Part shown: positions 34,933 to 43,624 of the stretch, piece after piece
Layout of the letters: every line of letters starts with the position of its first letter
How positions within the stretch are numbered: position 1 is the stretch's first letter
NCBI GenBank assembly: GCA_017879645.1
Contig: JAAEXZ010000008.1
Coordinates: forward strand, 1 to 56,655
DNA: 56,655 nt
Direction: 5' to 3'
Source of the DNA: Nitrosomonas sp.
Lineage (GTDB): Bacteria; Pseudomonadota; Gammaproteobacteria; Burkholderiales; Nitrosomonadaceae
Translations under genes and position numbers: made by a program
The notes under the pieces: generated by a model
Databases searched by the model: none
What the model saw: the letters and a program-made list of their open reading frames with translations, nothing else
Told to the model about the DNA's origin: nothing

Positions 34933-36444
34933 ATGAGCGAGCCCGTTTACACCACTGCCGAAATTCGCGCTATCGAGCAGTTTGCCTTGAGCCAGGCCAA
35001 ACCAGCCTATCTGATGGAAAAAGCAGGACTGGCAGCAGCACAAATCATACGCGACCAAGTGCTCAAAGGCCCGCATCGCAACATCCTAATCCTGGCCGGT
35101 CCTGGTAACAACGGCGGCGATGCCTTCGTGGCAGCGCGCTACCTCAAGGAATGGGGAAACAGGGTTACCGTGGTCTTTGCCGCACAACCGGAACGCCAGC
35201 CTCACGATGCCGCACAGGCACGACAAGCATGGCTTGCCATTGGTGGCGAAATCGTACCCGACATTCCTAATGACGGACAAAACTGGGATGCCATCGTCGA
35301 TGGCCTGTTTGGTATCGGCCTTGACCCATCCCGTCAGCGCGCCATCGAAGATCCTTACCGGCGCTGGATCGATGCAGTGAATTCAATACGCATTCCCGTC
35401 GTTGCTCTGGACATACCCTCCGGTCTGGGTAGCGACGATGGCTGTATCTATGGCACAGCCATCCGCGCCAGCCTCACTGTAACCTTCATCGGACTGAAAG
35501 CCGGCTTGTATACCCATTTCGGTCCGGAGTACTGCGGCAGAATCATCCTGTGCCATCTAGATATTGCACCCGCATCGATTGCAGAACCCCACATCTGGCT
35601 GCTCGATCAATGCCATGCCTTGTCGTCGCTGCCACCACGGCGTTGCGCCAACAGCCACAAAGGCTCCTATGGCAATGTAGCGATTCTGGGAGGGAGCAAT
35701 GGCATGATCGGTGCCGCGCTACTGGCAGGCCGGGCGGCTCTGCATCTCGGTGCCGGGCGTGTCTATTTGGGATTGCTGGCGGATCCAGCACCCACAGTAG
35801 ATCTTGTGCAACCGGAACTGATGCTGCGCCCTCCTGCTAGCTTGCTCGCCCTGCATCCCCTGAATTGCTTGATCGTGGGCCCCGGCCTGGGCCAGTCTGA
35901 ACTTGCCTTGTCCTGGCTGGATCAGGCTTTGAACAGTGCTGCTACCGTTATACTCGATGCCGATGCACTCAATCTGATAGCTCGACATGCAGTATTGAGA
36001 AAGAAACTGGGGCAACGAATGGCTGCAACCATCCTGACTCCGCATCCTGCAGAAGCCGCACGTTTGCTCAGTACCGACACGGCCACAGTGCAACACGATC
36101 GCATGACTGCGGCATATCAGATCGCACAGCAATTCCACTGCCATGTCGTCCTCAAGGGCGCCGGCAGTATCTGCTGCTTTCCGGATGGCAGTCATTATCT
36201 GAATACCAGCGGCAACCCTGGGCTCAGCACAGCCGGAACCGGAGATGTTCTCACTGGCATGATCGGGGCACTGATTGCCCAGGGCCTCCATGCAAATCAG
36301 GCACTGCTTCTCGCAGTGTTTCTGCATGGTACCGCAGCCGATCGTTGGGTGTCCCGGCATGATGGTCCTGTGGGTATGACCGCTTCGGAAATCATCCCCG
36401 AGGCACGCACGATACTGAATCAGTGGATTTATCGAGAGGCATGA
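34933..36444 (+). CDS. nnr: Bifunctional NAD(P)H-hydrate epimerase / ADP-dependent dehydratase
   Basis: 503 residues. The N-terminal half is the epimerase (AGPGNNGGDAFVAARYL at about 60-75) and the C-terminal half the dehydratase (GPGLGQSEL and catalytic GTGDVLTGM). Together they repair NADHX and NADPHX. Two starts are possible: TTG 34915 in frame six codons upstream, and ATG 34933, which I prefer because the family opens MSEPVYTTAEIRAIE. Divergent from purL with about 100 bases between starts. Confidence 0.94.
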   Translation: MSEPVYTTAEIRAIEQFALSQAKPAYLMEKAGLAAAQIIRDQVLKGPHRNILILAGPGNNGGDAFVAARYLKEWGNRVTVVFAAQPERQPHDAAQARQAWLAIGGEIVPDIPNDGQNWDAIVDGLFGIGLDPSRQRAIEDPYRRWIDAVNSIRIPVVALDIPSGLGSDDGCIYGTAIRASLTVTFIGLKAGLYTHFGPEYCGRIILCHLDIAPASIAEPHIWLLDQCHALSSLPPRRCANSHKGSYGNVAILGGSNGMIGAALLAGRAALHLGAGRVYLGLLADPAPTVDLVQPELMLRPPASLLALHPLNCLIVGPGLGQSELALSWLDQALNSAATVILDADALNLIARHAVLRKKLGQRMAATILTPHPAEAARLLSTDTATVQHDRMTAAYQIAQQFHCHVVLKGAGSICCFPDGSHYLNTSGNPGLSTAGTGDVLTGMIGALIAQGLHANQALLLAVFLHGTAADRWVSRHDGPVGMTASEIIPEARTILNQWIYREA

Positions 36445-36564
36445 CTTTTCTTCTGCTTCAATTTCCAGTCTTAACTGGTCCCGGTGAAAATGAATCACTG
36501 CGTTAATCCGCGCCAGCATTTATAATGCAATATATTTGATCAAACCATTAAAATTTTTTTGAAA

Positions 36565-37035
36565 ATGCGTAATACGTCAACATTCTTTCTTCTTTTTCAT
36601 TTGTTTTTAATGATCCTGACAATCACCGTCTCTCCCGTCATTGCAGGTGAAACCCTATCCAAGGCTTCATGCTGTCAATCCACTGATAAGGGATCGGCTG
36701 AATGGATCGAATTGCCCGAATCGGCTATCGAAAAACTCCAGATAGACGCTGGATTCGGTTGGGGAATCTTTAGCGGCAGCATTTACAATGGCAATGACCA
36801 TTACCATTTGACACGTTTGATTGTCAGCATGACACCCATTCATGGACATGGCCACGGTGATCATCACACAGGCATGCATGCTTCCATGTCGCATGACCCC
36901 AAGGAATATTCGATCACACTGGATGTATCTCCCAAAACCAAGGGGGCAATATCCATGCCACTACCAAATGAAGATGCCCACATTCATGATTTTGATTGGA
37001 AAATCATCAAAGCCATCGGTTACCCAACGCACTGA
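36565..37035 (+). CDS. Histidine-rich exported protein of unknown function
   Basis: 156 residues. A signal peptide (hydrophobic to about residue 27, ending VIAGE) is followed by KASCCQS with a Cys pair, a middle without known motifs, and a histidine-rich cluster (HGHGHGDHH, then HASMSHD) that looks able to bind Cu, Zn or Ni. The frame also has TTG 36559 two codons earlier; ATG 36565 is preferred, with no strong Shine-Dalgarno in view. It precedes, by about 480 bases, a copper radical oxidase. Family not recognised; metal-related role inferred. Confidence 0.65.
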   Translation: MRNTSTFFLLFHLFLMILTITVSPVIAGETLSKASCCQSTDKGSAEWIELPESAIEKLQIDAGFGWGIFSGSIYNGNDHYHLTRLIVSMTPIHGHGHGDHHTGMHASMSHDPKEYSITLDVSPKTKGAISMPLPNEDAHIHDFDWKIIKAIGYPTH

Positions 37036-37518
37036 CAAGTGTCATGCATCGGACAGACATACCAGAATATCTGCAACATCGCATTGGGAATCTCTGCTCT
37101 GTTTAGGTATATTCCGATCGATGATTAAAAAACAAATCGCGTGCAATATTAAAACCGGTCAAACACCTCGATGTGATTTTTCTCATATTGTCCTGGATGA
37201 ATAATCATTACAATAATAAAGGAAACCAATCTTGGCTTCCTCATGTGTCGATCGAATGAACAGGATATTAAACCCATAAATTCAGTAGATTTGACCCATG
37301 ACAATGTTTTACTGGATAGTTTATAGTAAATTTAATTAAGAATTTATAAGTAATTATCTTATTGAAAGAATTTAAGAATAAAGCAATGCTTGGTTTTTTG
37401 ATCGATCGCGCAGCATCCATTAATTGGATCATCAAATGTGAAAGAACTGACGATCGGCGTCACAAAAATAAAAAGCAAAATGTTATGTCGTTACATTATT
37501 TTCAGGAGCTCAGTCATC
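37036..37518. other. AT-rich intergenic region before the copper radical oxidase
   Basis: About 480 bases with no supported gene. The frame of the downstream gene is open back to GTG 37438, but AGGAG (37504-37508) and the signal-like N-terminus favour ATG 37519. A short imperfect inverted repeat, GGAAACCAA with TTGGCTTCC, lies near 37221-37240. The region is strongly AT-rich in 37310-37390, consistent with a promoter, but no clear boxes are seen. Confidence 0.45.
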
Positions 37519-39075
37519 ATGTCCAAACATTCTAATTCTGTGCTGGGAATGTGGCATTTAAAAATCCTTTTAGCGATCATCCTTGTTTCACTCTTGTCGT
37601 TCCGGATAATTTCCCCAGTTTCGGCCGCCGGTTCCGAAGCACATATCAAGGGGGAATTTGGCCCACTGCATAACTGGCCACTCATTCCACTTGCCATGAT
37701 GTTAATGCCCGATGGTCGTGTTCTAGCTTATGGGACAACCACTACTGGCATTCAAAATGCAAAATTGAACTATGCCATCTGGAATCCACTATTAGGTACG
37801 GGTTCCGATGCATTCGAAAATCTGCCCAATACCACCAATACCGATATTTTCTGCGCGGGTCAGGCCATGATACCGGGAACAGGTCATGCACTGATCGTCG
37901 GTGGCGATGCTTTGGTCAATGGCAAACGAAATTATGCCAATAGCGATGTCAATATTTTCGATTCCACTACGGACACGCTCGTGCGCCAACCACAAAATAT
38001 GGCATTCAAGCGCTGGTACGCAACGGCAGTAACAATGCCAAATGGTGAGCATGTTATTCTGGGTGGTCGAGACAGCCGGTTATTCGCTGGTACAGCAAAA
38101 TTACCCGCCACACAGGCCACTTACTCCCCCACACCGGAAGTACGGAGTGCCAGCGGAGCTTGGCGGTCACTGACCACGGCCACCAGCGATACGGCTTATG
38201 GTGCCTTGGGTGGCGCATCCTGGTTTTATCCGCGTGCATGGGTCAATCCCACAGGCACTATTTTTCTGGTCGCACACAACGGCTCAATGTACAAGCTTGA
38301 CCCGGCAGGCGCGGGAACATTAACCAAATACAAGAACAATGCCCCTGTCGGTCAATCAAACCTGCCTGGCGTGATGTATGCTCCAGGACGTGTTCTATTG
38401 GCTCGAAAAAATCGAGTAGCCGTGTCCATCGATTTCAATGGTGCGGCTCCTGTAGTCACGACCACCAATAATCTGGTCATCGACCGTCAATATGGATCAC
38501 TGACCGTACTTGCCGATGGACAAGTCTGGGCCAACGGCGGTTCCTCGACTGGCAACGATCTGGCAGGAGCCACCTTGACCACCGAGTTATGGAATCCGGG
38601 AACTGGAATCTGGACAGCTACCGCAACAGCGGCAACCCCCCGACTATATCACTCGGCATCGCTGCTTTTACTCGATGGCTCAGTCCTTGTGGGAGGGGGT
38701 GGCGCTCCAGGACCCATTGCGCAGTTAAATGGTGAAATCTACTATCCACCTTATTTATTCGAGAAAGATGGCAGTGGAAATTTTTCTCCACGTCCGGAAA
38801 TTACCGACTATCCAACATCCACGATAGGCTGGAACCAGAATTTCTCAGTTCAATCCGACGAAGTAATCACGCGTGTCACTTTGGTGCGTGCAGGTGCAGT
38901 AACGCATACCTTCAACAATGAAACACGTTTCTTTGATCTCGCTGTGACACCTGGACACATAGTCTCAGTGCATTCTCCCGTTTCTTCCAGCGTTGCACCT
39001 CCGGGTTATTACATGCTTTTCGTCTGGAACTCGGAAGGTGTGCCATCGATAGCAAAAATCATTCAGTTGGGTTGA
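37519..39075 (+). CDS. Galactose-oxidase-like copper radical oxidase (Kelch-type propeller, DUF1929 C-terminus)
   Basis: 518 residues with an N-terminal hydrophobic anchor or signal (about 12-36), a seven-bladed beta-propeller and a C-terminal DUF1929-type domain. The residues of a mononuclear copper-tyrosyl radical site are all seen: the cross-linking cysteine C112 (IFCAGQAM), tyrosine Y167 (KRWYATAV), Y377-H378 (RLYHSASLLL) and H463 (VTHTF). Such enzymes (galactose oxidase, glyoxal oxidase, GlxA) oxidise alcohols or aldehydes to aldehydes or acids and make H2O2. Substrate is not readable. The start was chosen for its AGGAG and signal. It stands alone, near a His-rich protein. Confidence 0.88.
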   Translation: MSKHSNSVLGMWHLKILLAIILVSLLSFRIISPVSAAGSEAHIKGEFGPLHNWPLIPLAMMLMPDGRVLAYGTTTTGIQNAKLNYAIWNPLLGTGSDAFENLPNTTNTDIFCAGQAMIPGTGHALIVGGDALVNGKRNYANSDVNIFDSTTDTLVRQPQNMAFKRWYATAVTMPNGEHVILGGRDSRLFAGTAKLPATQATYSPTPEVRSASGAWRSLTTATSDTAYGALGGASWFYPRAWVNPTGTIFLVAHNGSMYKLDPAGAGTLTKYKNNAPVGQSNLPGVMYAPGRVLLARKNRVAVSIDFNGAAPVVTTTNNLVIDRQYGSLTVLADGQVWANGGSSTGNDLAGATLTTELWNPGTGIWTATATAATPRLYHSASLLLLDGSVLVGGGGAPGPIAQLNGEIYYPPYLFEKDGSGNFSPRPEITDYPTSTIGWNQNFSVQSDEVITRVTLVRAGAVTHTFNNETRFFDLAVTPGHIVSVHSPVSSSVAPPGYYMLFVWNSEGVPSIAKIIQLG

Positions 39076-39102
39076 TTGGGTCGAACCCAAATTCAATCGC
39101 AA

Positions 39103-39139
39103 TAAAAAAGCTCATGCCTAATGGTTCAGGCATGAGCTT
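39103..39139 (-). terminator. Hairpin terminator of the lipoprotein gene (minus strand)
   Basis: AAGCTCATGCCT (39108-39119) pairs perfectly with AGGCATGAGCTT (39128-39139). Read on the minus strand, the hairpin is followed by TTTTTTATT, a good rho-independent terminator for the lipoprotein gene. On the plus strand there is no T-run, so it is at best a weak terminator for the oxidase. Confidence 0.85.
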
Positions 39140-39176
39140 CAACAAGCTTGATTCAAAGACTCAATAATCTCGGTGT

Positions 39177-39590
39177 TCAATCACCTTTCAAAGCAAGCAC
39201 TTCCTCTACCAGATCATCTTTATCATATTTAACCAAATAGGCCATTTCATCACCGCTAAACGTGATTTCAGTCGGTATACCCACCAACTCCCATAACCCA
39301 AGCGTCACCACATCAGCAGCACCATGAAAAAAAGCCCTTCCAACCTTTGCACCTGTACTGTAACCCTGTAAAAATTTGAAAATCTCTATTTTTTTCTCTT
39401 CTTTTATTTCACTGATGATGGGCGCACCAAATTCTGCAATCAGGGCCGATCGTGGTACTCCGATCTCAAACAAGCCCACATTCTTTTTTACAGGCTGCTT
39501 GGCCGCCATGAAAACAGAACACCCCGAAATCAAAGTAACCAGAAAAACCATAAGCACGAATAACCGCATAGACTTAAAAACAATCATCAT
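39177..39590 (-). CDS. Small lipoprotein of unknown function
   Basis: 137 residues. The N-terminus is a lipoprotein signal with a lipobox: LISGC, cleaved before the cysteine at residue 24. The mature part has GVPRSALIAEFGAP, a pattern common in small outer-membrane lipoproteins, and a hydrophobic glycine-rich stretch (GAKVGRAFFHGAADVVTLG) that may touch the membrane. Two tandem ATGs open the gene; AAGGA lies upstream. It ends at a strong hairpin. Family not recognised; it could be an envelope-integrity lipoprotein, but no role is claimed. Confidence 0.75.
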   Translation of the reverse strand: MMIVFKSMRLFVLMVFLVTLISGCSVFMAAKQPVKKNVGLFEIGVPRSALIAEFGAPIISEIKEEKKIEIFKFLQGYSTGAKVGRAFFHGAADVVTLGLWELVGIPTEITFSGDEMAYLVKYDKDDLVEEVLALKGD

Positions 39591-39722
39591 GAGAATTGAT
39601 CCTTGTATTGATACAGGAGTATTTTCGGAAAAAACTTTTGAATGTTAGGGAGAAATTAATGCAGGTAAAGCGCAGCTTGTCAAACCAATAGAGTACCGGA
39701 TCGTGATTCGATAACGCCAATT

Positions 39723-39799
39723 TGGTAGGCGCGATTGGACTCGAACCAACGACCCCCACCATGTCAAGGTGGTGCTCTAACCAACTGAGCTACGCGCCT
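39723..39799 (-). tRNA. tRNA-Val(GAC)
   Basis: Minus strand: acceptor AGGCGCG (39793-39799) pairs with CGCGCCT (39727-39733), discriminator A and encoded CCA follow (39723-39726). The anticodon stem CCACC/GGTGG encloses TTGACAT with anticodon GAC; T-loop GGTTCGAGTCC. 77 nucleotides, standard cloverleaf. Confidence 0.97.
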
Positions 39800-39889
39800 G
39801 GGAAGTGCGGATTCTAACCGAATCGATCCGCCGTTACAAATTTATATCCAATTACCGGGAAGCAATGTGAACTCCCAGTAAAAAAATGG

Positions 39890-40678
39890 TTACTGCAAAC
39901 AGTCTGTATTTTTTCTCAACGTACGCCGCGCATAGTAGGCGAACCCGACTGCATTGCGTTGTCCGCGCAAAATCCAGTCATGTGCTTCACGTCCCAGATC
40001 CGGATCAATCGGTTGAATCTTGCCGGCTGAAGCAGCAAGCAGGTGCATGCGTGCCGCACGTTCGAAAGCGATGGCCAGAATACACGCTTCCTCAATACTC
40101 GAACAGGCAATCAACAGTCCATGGTGCCCCAATAGCAACGCACGCTTGCTGCCAATCGCCTGGGAAATCAGTTCACCTTCTTCATTACCAACGGGTACAC
40201 CTGGCCAATTGGGCAGGAATGCCACATCGTCATACAGCACACAATTATCCATGTGCGATATCTCCAGCGGCACCTCCAACATGCTCAGTGCAGCCGTATG
40301 CACGGCATGCGTATGAATGATGCACTGCACATCGGGACGTGCACGATACAACCAGGAATGAAAGCGGTTCGCCGGATTGGCCATGCCGTCTCCCTGCAAT
40401 ACCTCCAGATCCGCATTTACCAGCAGCAGATTACCAGCACAGATTTCGTCAAATCCCAGTCCTAGTCTTTGCGTCAAATAGGTTCCTGGTTGTTCACCAC
40501 GCGCCGTAATTTGTCCGGCCAGTCCGGAATCATGGCCGTTGTCGAACAGAATGCGGCAGGTCAGCGCCAGTTTCTGCGCTTGTGTATAGTCCGTTCCCTG
40601 CAAATGCTTGTCCATTTGCGTGAAAGACTGCTTAATCAACTGGTCTTTGTCCAGATTGAATGTATCGTTACCCATCAT
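39890..40678 (-). CDS. Class II aldolase/adducin-family protein
   Basis: 262 residues. The zinc-binding histidines of class II aldolases are visible: HTHAVHTA (HxH) and GHHGLL, with the N-terminal SGLAGQITARGE segment that forms the phosphate/substrate loop. Family members cleave or epimerise sugar phosphates or decarboxylate; substrate unknown. I chose ATG 40678: the upstream open frame overlaps the hslR gene and lacks domain features, whereas AAGAGAGA precedes 40678. It lies 47 bases after hslR on the same strand, perhaps in one operon. Confidence 0.88.
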   Translation of the reverse strand: MMGNDTFNLDKDQLIKQSFTQMDKHLQGTDYTQAQKLALTCRILFDNGHDSGLAGQITARGEQPGTYLTQRLGLGFDEICAGNLLLVNADLEVLQGDGMANPANRFHSWLYRARPDVQCIIHTHAVHTAALSMLEVPLEISHMDNCVLYDDVAFLPNWPGVPVGNEEGELISQAIGSKRALLLGHHGLLIACSSIEEACILAIAFERAARMHLLAASAGKIQPIDPDLGREAHDWILRGQRNAVGFAYYARRTLRKNTDCLQ

Positions 40679-40724
40679 TTCTCTCTTATAGATCGCAGCA
40701 AGTTGTATGTAATATGTCCGAAAA

Positions 40725-41129
40725 TCAGCAATCTTCCTGATTGGAAAAAAACCGTTCAATTTCGCGACGGTCACGTTTGGTAGGTCGACCTTTGGTCAGG
40801 AAAGTCTGTGTTTGTGGCTTCATCTTCGCTGCCAGCAACTCCCGTTGCTGCCGGCTTTCTTCCGTTTCGCTGTATAACTGCTGAGCCAGGGTAGCCGAAC
40901 CACGCTTGTTGGACAGCGCCAGAACCTTGATCACATACTGGTATGCACCGATGCGTATCGTCAATTCGTCATCCACAACCAATACTTTGGCCGGCTTGAC
41001 CCGTTGACCATTCACGGTGACCCTGCCCCGATCGATTGCCTCGGCTGCCAACGTACGTGTTTTGAAGAATCGGGCTGCAAACAGCCATTTATCAATCCGA
41101 AACTTCTCGGTAGTGTTTTCGGGTTGCAT
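40725..41129 (-). CDS. hslR: Heat-shock RNA-binding protein Hsp15 (S4 domain)
   Basis: 134 residues with an N-terminal S4 RNA-binding domain (FRIDKWLFAARFFKTRTLA, DRGRVTVNGQRVKPAK) and a basic tail (GRPTKRDRREIERFF). In E. coli Hsp15 rescues stalled 50S subunits still carrying peptidyl-tRNA. The start is one base after the stop of the hydrolase-OsmC gene, so the two are translated together; the aldolase gene follows. Confidence 0.93.
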   Translation of the reverse strand: MQPENTTEKFRIDKWLFAARFFKTRTLAAEAIDRGRVTVNGQRVKPAKVLVVDDELTIRIGAYQYVIKVLALSNKRGSATLAQQLYSETEESRQQRELLAAKMKPQTQTFLTKGRPTKRDRREIERFFSNQEDC

Positions 41130-41130
41130 G

Positions 41131-42369
41131 CTAAATCGAATCCGTCAAACTGGTCTTGATTTGCATCTTGTTCTGCAACGTCCTGTGCACGGGACATTGA
41201 TTGGCGATCTCCAGCAACCTCTGTCGCTGCGCTTCCTGCAAATCACCGACCAAGAGAATGTCGCGCGTAATGACATCAATCATTGGCGCCTGCTTGTCGC
41301 AATCTGCACAATCCTCGGCATGAATTCGGCCATGCTGCAACTTCACCTGAATATCCTGCAAAGCGAGCTGCTTATGATTAGCGTACATGCGCAATGTCAT
41401 GGATGTACAGCACCCCAGTGCAGCCAGCAGCAATTCATAGGGGTTCATTCCGAGATCCGCACCTCCCATGCTAATGGGCTCATCGCTGATATAACGATGA
41501 TGCTGTGTCCAGACCTCCCGTGTAAATTTTTTGTCGAGCTCCCGCACCAAGACGCTTCCCGGTTCGAGCTCCGGCGAGGCCGAATTGTCATGTTGCTGTA
41601 CTACCCGCTCATCCGGCAGATAGCGACTGGCCCACGCCGATAGCACCTGTGCTACATAATGCGAATCGTCCGGATTGGTCAGCAAATGATCAGCATGATC
41701 CAGAGAAACAAAGCTTTTGGGATGTCTTGCCGCACTATAAATTCGCCCTGCCTCATCGATCGAAACCGTATCATCCACCGGGGAATGGAATACCAGCAAT
41801 GCCTTGTCCAACGATTGAATATGCTCAACCGTATTGTATTGCTCCAGATCGTCGATGAATTGCCGCCGAATGGTGAAATTCCGACCACCGAGATTAACCA
41901 GCACAGAAGATTGCTGCTGCAATTCACGGTATGAATCTGAGAACAAATGCCGGATATGTGCCGCAGTAGCCGGAGCTGCAATGGTCACAACTGCCTTGAC
42001 ACCCGGCAACTGCTGCGCCACTGCCAAGACGGCGGCTCCTCCGAGGCTATGCCCAATCAGGATCGATGGTGCAGCATGGTGTTGCTGCAGATAATGAGCA
42101 GCAGCCAGAATATCCTGCAAATTGGAAGAAAAATTGGTACTGGAGAAATCACCCTGACTTTCCCCGAGTCCGGTAAAGTCGAAGCGGAGTACAGCAATCC
42201 CTTGATCAGCAAGTGCCCGTGAAATCCAGGTAGCCGCCAACGTATTTTTGGAGCAGGTAAAACAGTGTGCAAATACGGCGTACCCCCTGACTGTACCCGC
42301 GGGTATTTCCAGTATCCCCGCCAGGGTTTCACCCTGCAGATTTCCAAAACTGACTTTGGTACTTGTCAT
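41131..42369 (-). CDS. Alpha/beta hydrolase fused to OsmC-type peroxiredoxin-like domain
   Basis: 412 residues. The N-terminal half (about 1-250) is an alpha/beta hydrolase with nucleophile serine in IGHSLGGAAV and DHADHLL carrying the catalytic histidine. The C-terminal half (about 275-412) is an OsmC/YhfA domain with its two redox cysteines, in LGCCTSMTLR and CPVHRTL, suggesting reduction of organic hydroperoxides. This fusion is a known protobacterial architecture; an esterase acting on products of peroxide stress is a plausible but unproven pairing. Directly followed, one base apart, by hslR. Confidence 0.9.
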   Translation of the reverse strand: MTSTKVSFGNLQGETLAGILEIPAGTVRGYAVFAHCFTCSKNTLAATWISRALADQGIAVLRFDFTGLGESQGDFSSTNFSSNLQDILAAAHYLQQHHAAPSILIGHSLGGAAVLAVAQQLPGVKAVVTIAAPATAAHIRHLFSDSYRELQQQSSVLVNLGGRNFTIRRQFIDDLEQYNTVEHIQSLDKALLVFHSPVDDTVSIDEAGRIYSAARHPKSFVSLDHADHLLTNPDDSHYVAQVLSAWASRYLPDERVVQQHDNSASPELEPGSVLVRELDKKFTREVWTQHHRYISDEPISMGGADLGMNPYELLLAALGCCTSMTLRMYANHKQLALQDIQVKLQHGRIHAEDCADCDKQAPMIDVITRDILLVGDLQEAQRQRLLEIANQCPVHRTLQNKMQIKTSLTDSI

Positions 42370-42447
42370 GGCTAATTTTAACTATCCGGCAGAATCATAA
42401 CCACATGCAACACATTGGAGACAACAAATGAAAATCCTTACTTGCCA

Positions 42448-43503
42448 TCAGGATTCGACGCTCAGCACACGGCGGATCTCATCCGTCTTGAAACCCAGCG
42501 CCATTGGGCGTCGAATATTGGGCAAAGCCACCACGTCATACAATTCTTCGACCACGCCATCAATGCGCAACCAGTGTACGACATCGCCACTGCGCAGATC
42601 CACCACCTGAATACCGCACCGCGCTTCGGCATTGCGTGATTTCAGGTTGTCATCCAGTGCCAATCCACTAAAAGTCTTGTTATGCCGTGGCCTGGACAAT
42701 CCCACCAAGGCAAAATCCCCATGAAAATTCAGACCACGCATGTAACCCGGACAAAAACACAACGGCTCGAAATGTCCCGTTTCAAAATTGACAAAACCAA
42801 ACTCACCGGTCCCCGAATTCAGCAACCATAACCGACCATTATGCCAACGCGGTGAATGTGGCATCGATAATCCGCCACAGACTACTTCGTTATGATCGAC
42901 ATCGATTACGACCCCTCCATTCATACGATGTTCACGCCACCCATCGACCACGTCCGATTGACTGACTGCCGTTACATACGCCGGTAATCCATCGCGCATT
43001 GCCAAGCCGTTTAAATGACAACGATCTTCTGCCGCCAGCTTGCTGATGAACGGTGGCCGCCACAAAGGTTTAAAACTATGGGTATCGCTCAGTGTTGCCA
43101 GGCATCCAAAAAGAGTGTTCACAAATATCAAACGACCATCACGATCGATGGCCATGTCATGAATATCCAGATCGCCCGTGGTATATCCAATCTGCGGAAC
43201 ATACAATCGGTCATAGCCATCCTGCTGCTGTCCCGCTTCCAGCACATTCTCAAAGCGCCACACCTGATACAGGCTACTCATGAACAAGCCATTGGAAGTC
43301 GTGCACAACCCCATGCAACGATTGAAATTGCGTTCAAATACTGACAAGGTATGATCGGGTTTAAGTCCGATGAAATACAGTTTTCCGATCTGATACGTGG
43401 TGAAAGCAATCGACAAGCGCTGTTCCGCCAGCCATGACAAGAATTGACGCGACGTACTGATTTCCAATACAGGCTGTGCTGCTGCAGTTTCGGTGGTATC
43501 CAT
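42448..43503 (-). CDS. TIGR03032-family protein
   Basis: 351 residues. It matches the TIGR03032/DUF4915 style of family: repeated GGLSMPHSPRWHNGRLWLL, HDMAIDRDGRLIFVNT and FCPGYMRGLNFHGDFALVGLS, likely a six- to seven-bladed beta-propeller with no catalytic motif I recognise. There is no signal peptide. It is transcribed from the same strand as, and 122 bases after, an FG-GAP RTX protein; function unknown. Family members accompany exoproteins and peroxidase-like genes elsewhere, but that is memory, not checked here. Confidence 0.85.
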   Translation of the reverse strand: MDTTETAAAQPVLEISTSRQFLSWLAEQRLSIAFTTYQIGKLYFIGLKPDHTLSVFERNFNRCMGLCTTSNGLFMSSLYQVWRFENVLEAGQQQDGYDRLYVPQIGYTTGDLDIHDMAIDRDGRLIFVNTLFGCLATLSDTHSFKPLWRPPFISKLAAEDRCHLNGLAMRDGLPAYVTAVSQSDVVDGWREHRMNGGVVIDVDHNEVVCGGLSMPHSPRWHNGRLWLLNSGTGEFGFVNFETGHFEPLCFCPGYMRGLNFHGDFALVGLSRPRHNKTFSGLALDDNLKSRNAEARCGIQVVDLRSGDVVHWLRIDGVVEELYDVVALPNIRRPMALGFKTDEIRRVLSVES

Positions 43504-43570
43504 TCAATATCCCGGTTCGTTAGTCAGTTAATCAAAAAGGAACAGGAATGCCCTCCAATTTTTTATGTGT

Positions 43571-43607
43571 GATGGCATCCATGTCCAACCATATCATGGA
43601 TGCCATC
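43571..43607. terminator. Long hairpin between the FG-GAP gene and the TIGR03032 gene
   Basis: GATGGCATCCATG (43571-43583) pairs perfectly with CATGGATGCCATC (43595-43607), a 13 bp stem with an 11-base loop. Neither strand has a run of Ts after it. It sits just after the FG-GAP stop (43625 on the minus strand), so it could end or stabilise that transcript while allowing partial read-through into the TIGR03032 gene. Confidence 0.6.
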
Positions 43608-43624
43608 CGGACTGACAAGTATCG

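Noticed and set aside
39100-39140. Bidirectional terminator between the copper radical oxidase and the lipoprotein gene
   Set aside because: Only the minus strand has a T-run after the stem, so I call it for the lipoprotein gene alone.
40679-40774. Longer N-terminus of the class II aldolase from 40774
   Set aside because: It would overlap hslR and adds no conserved residues; AAGAGAGA precedes ATG 40678.
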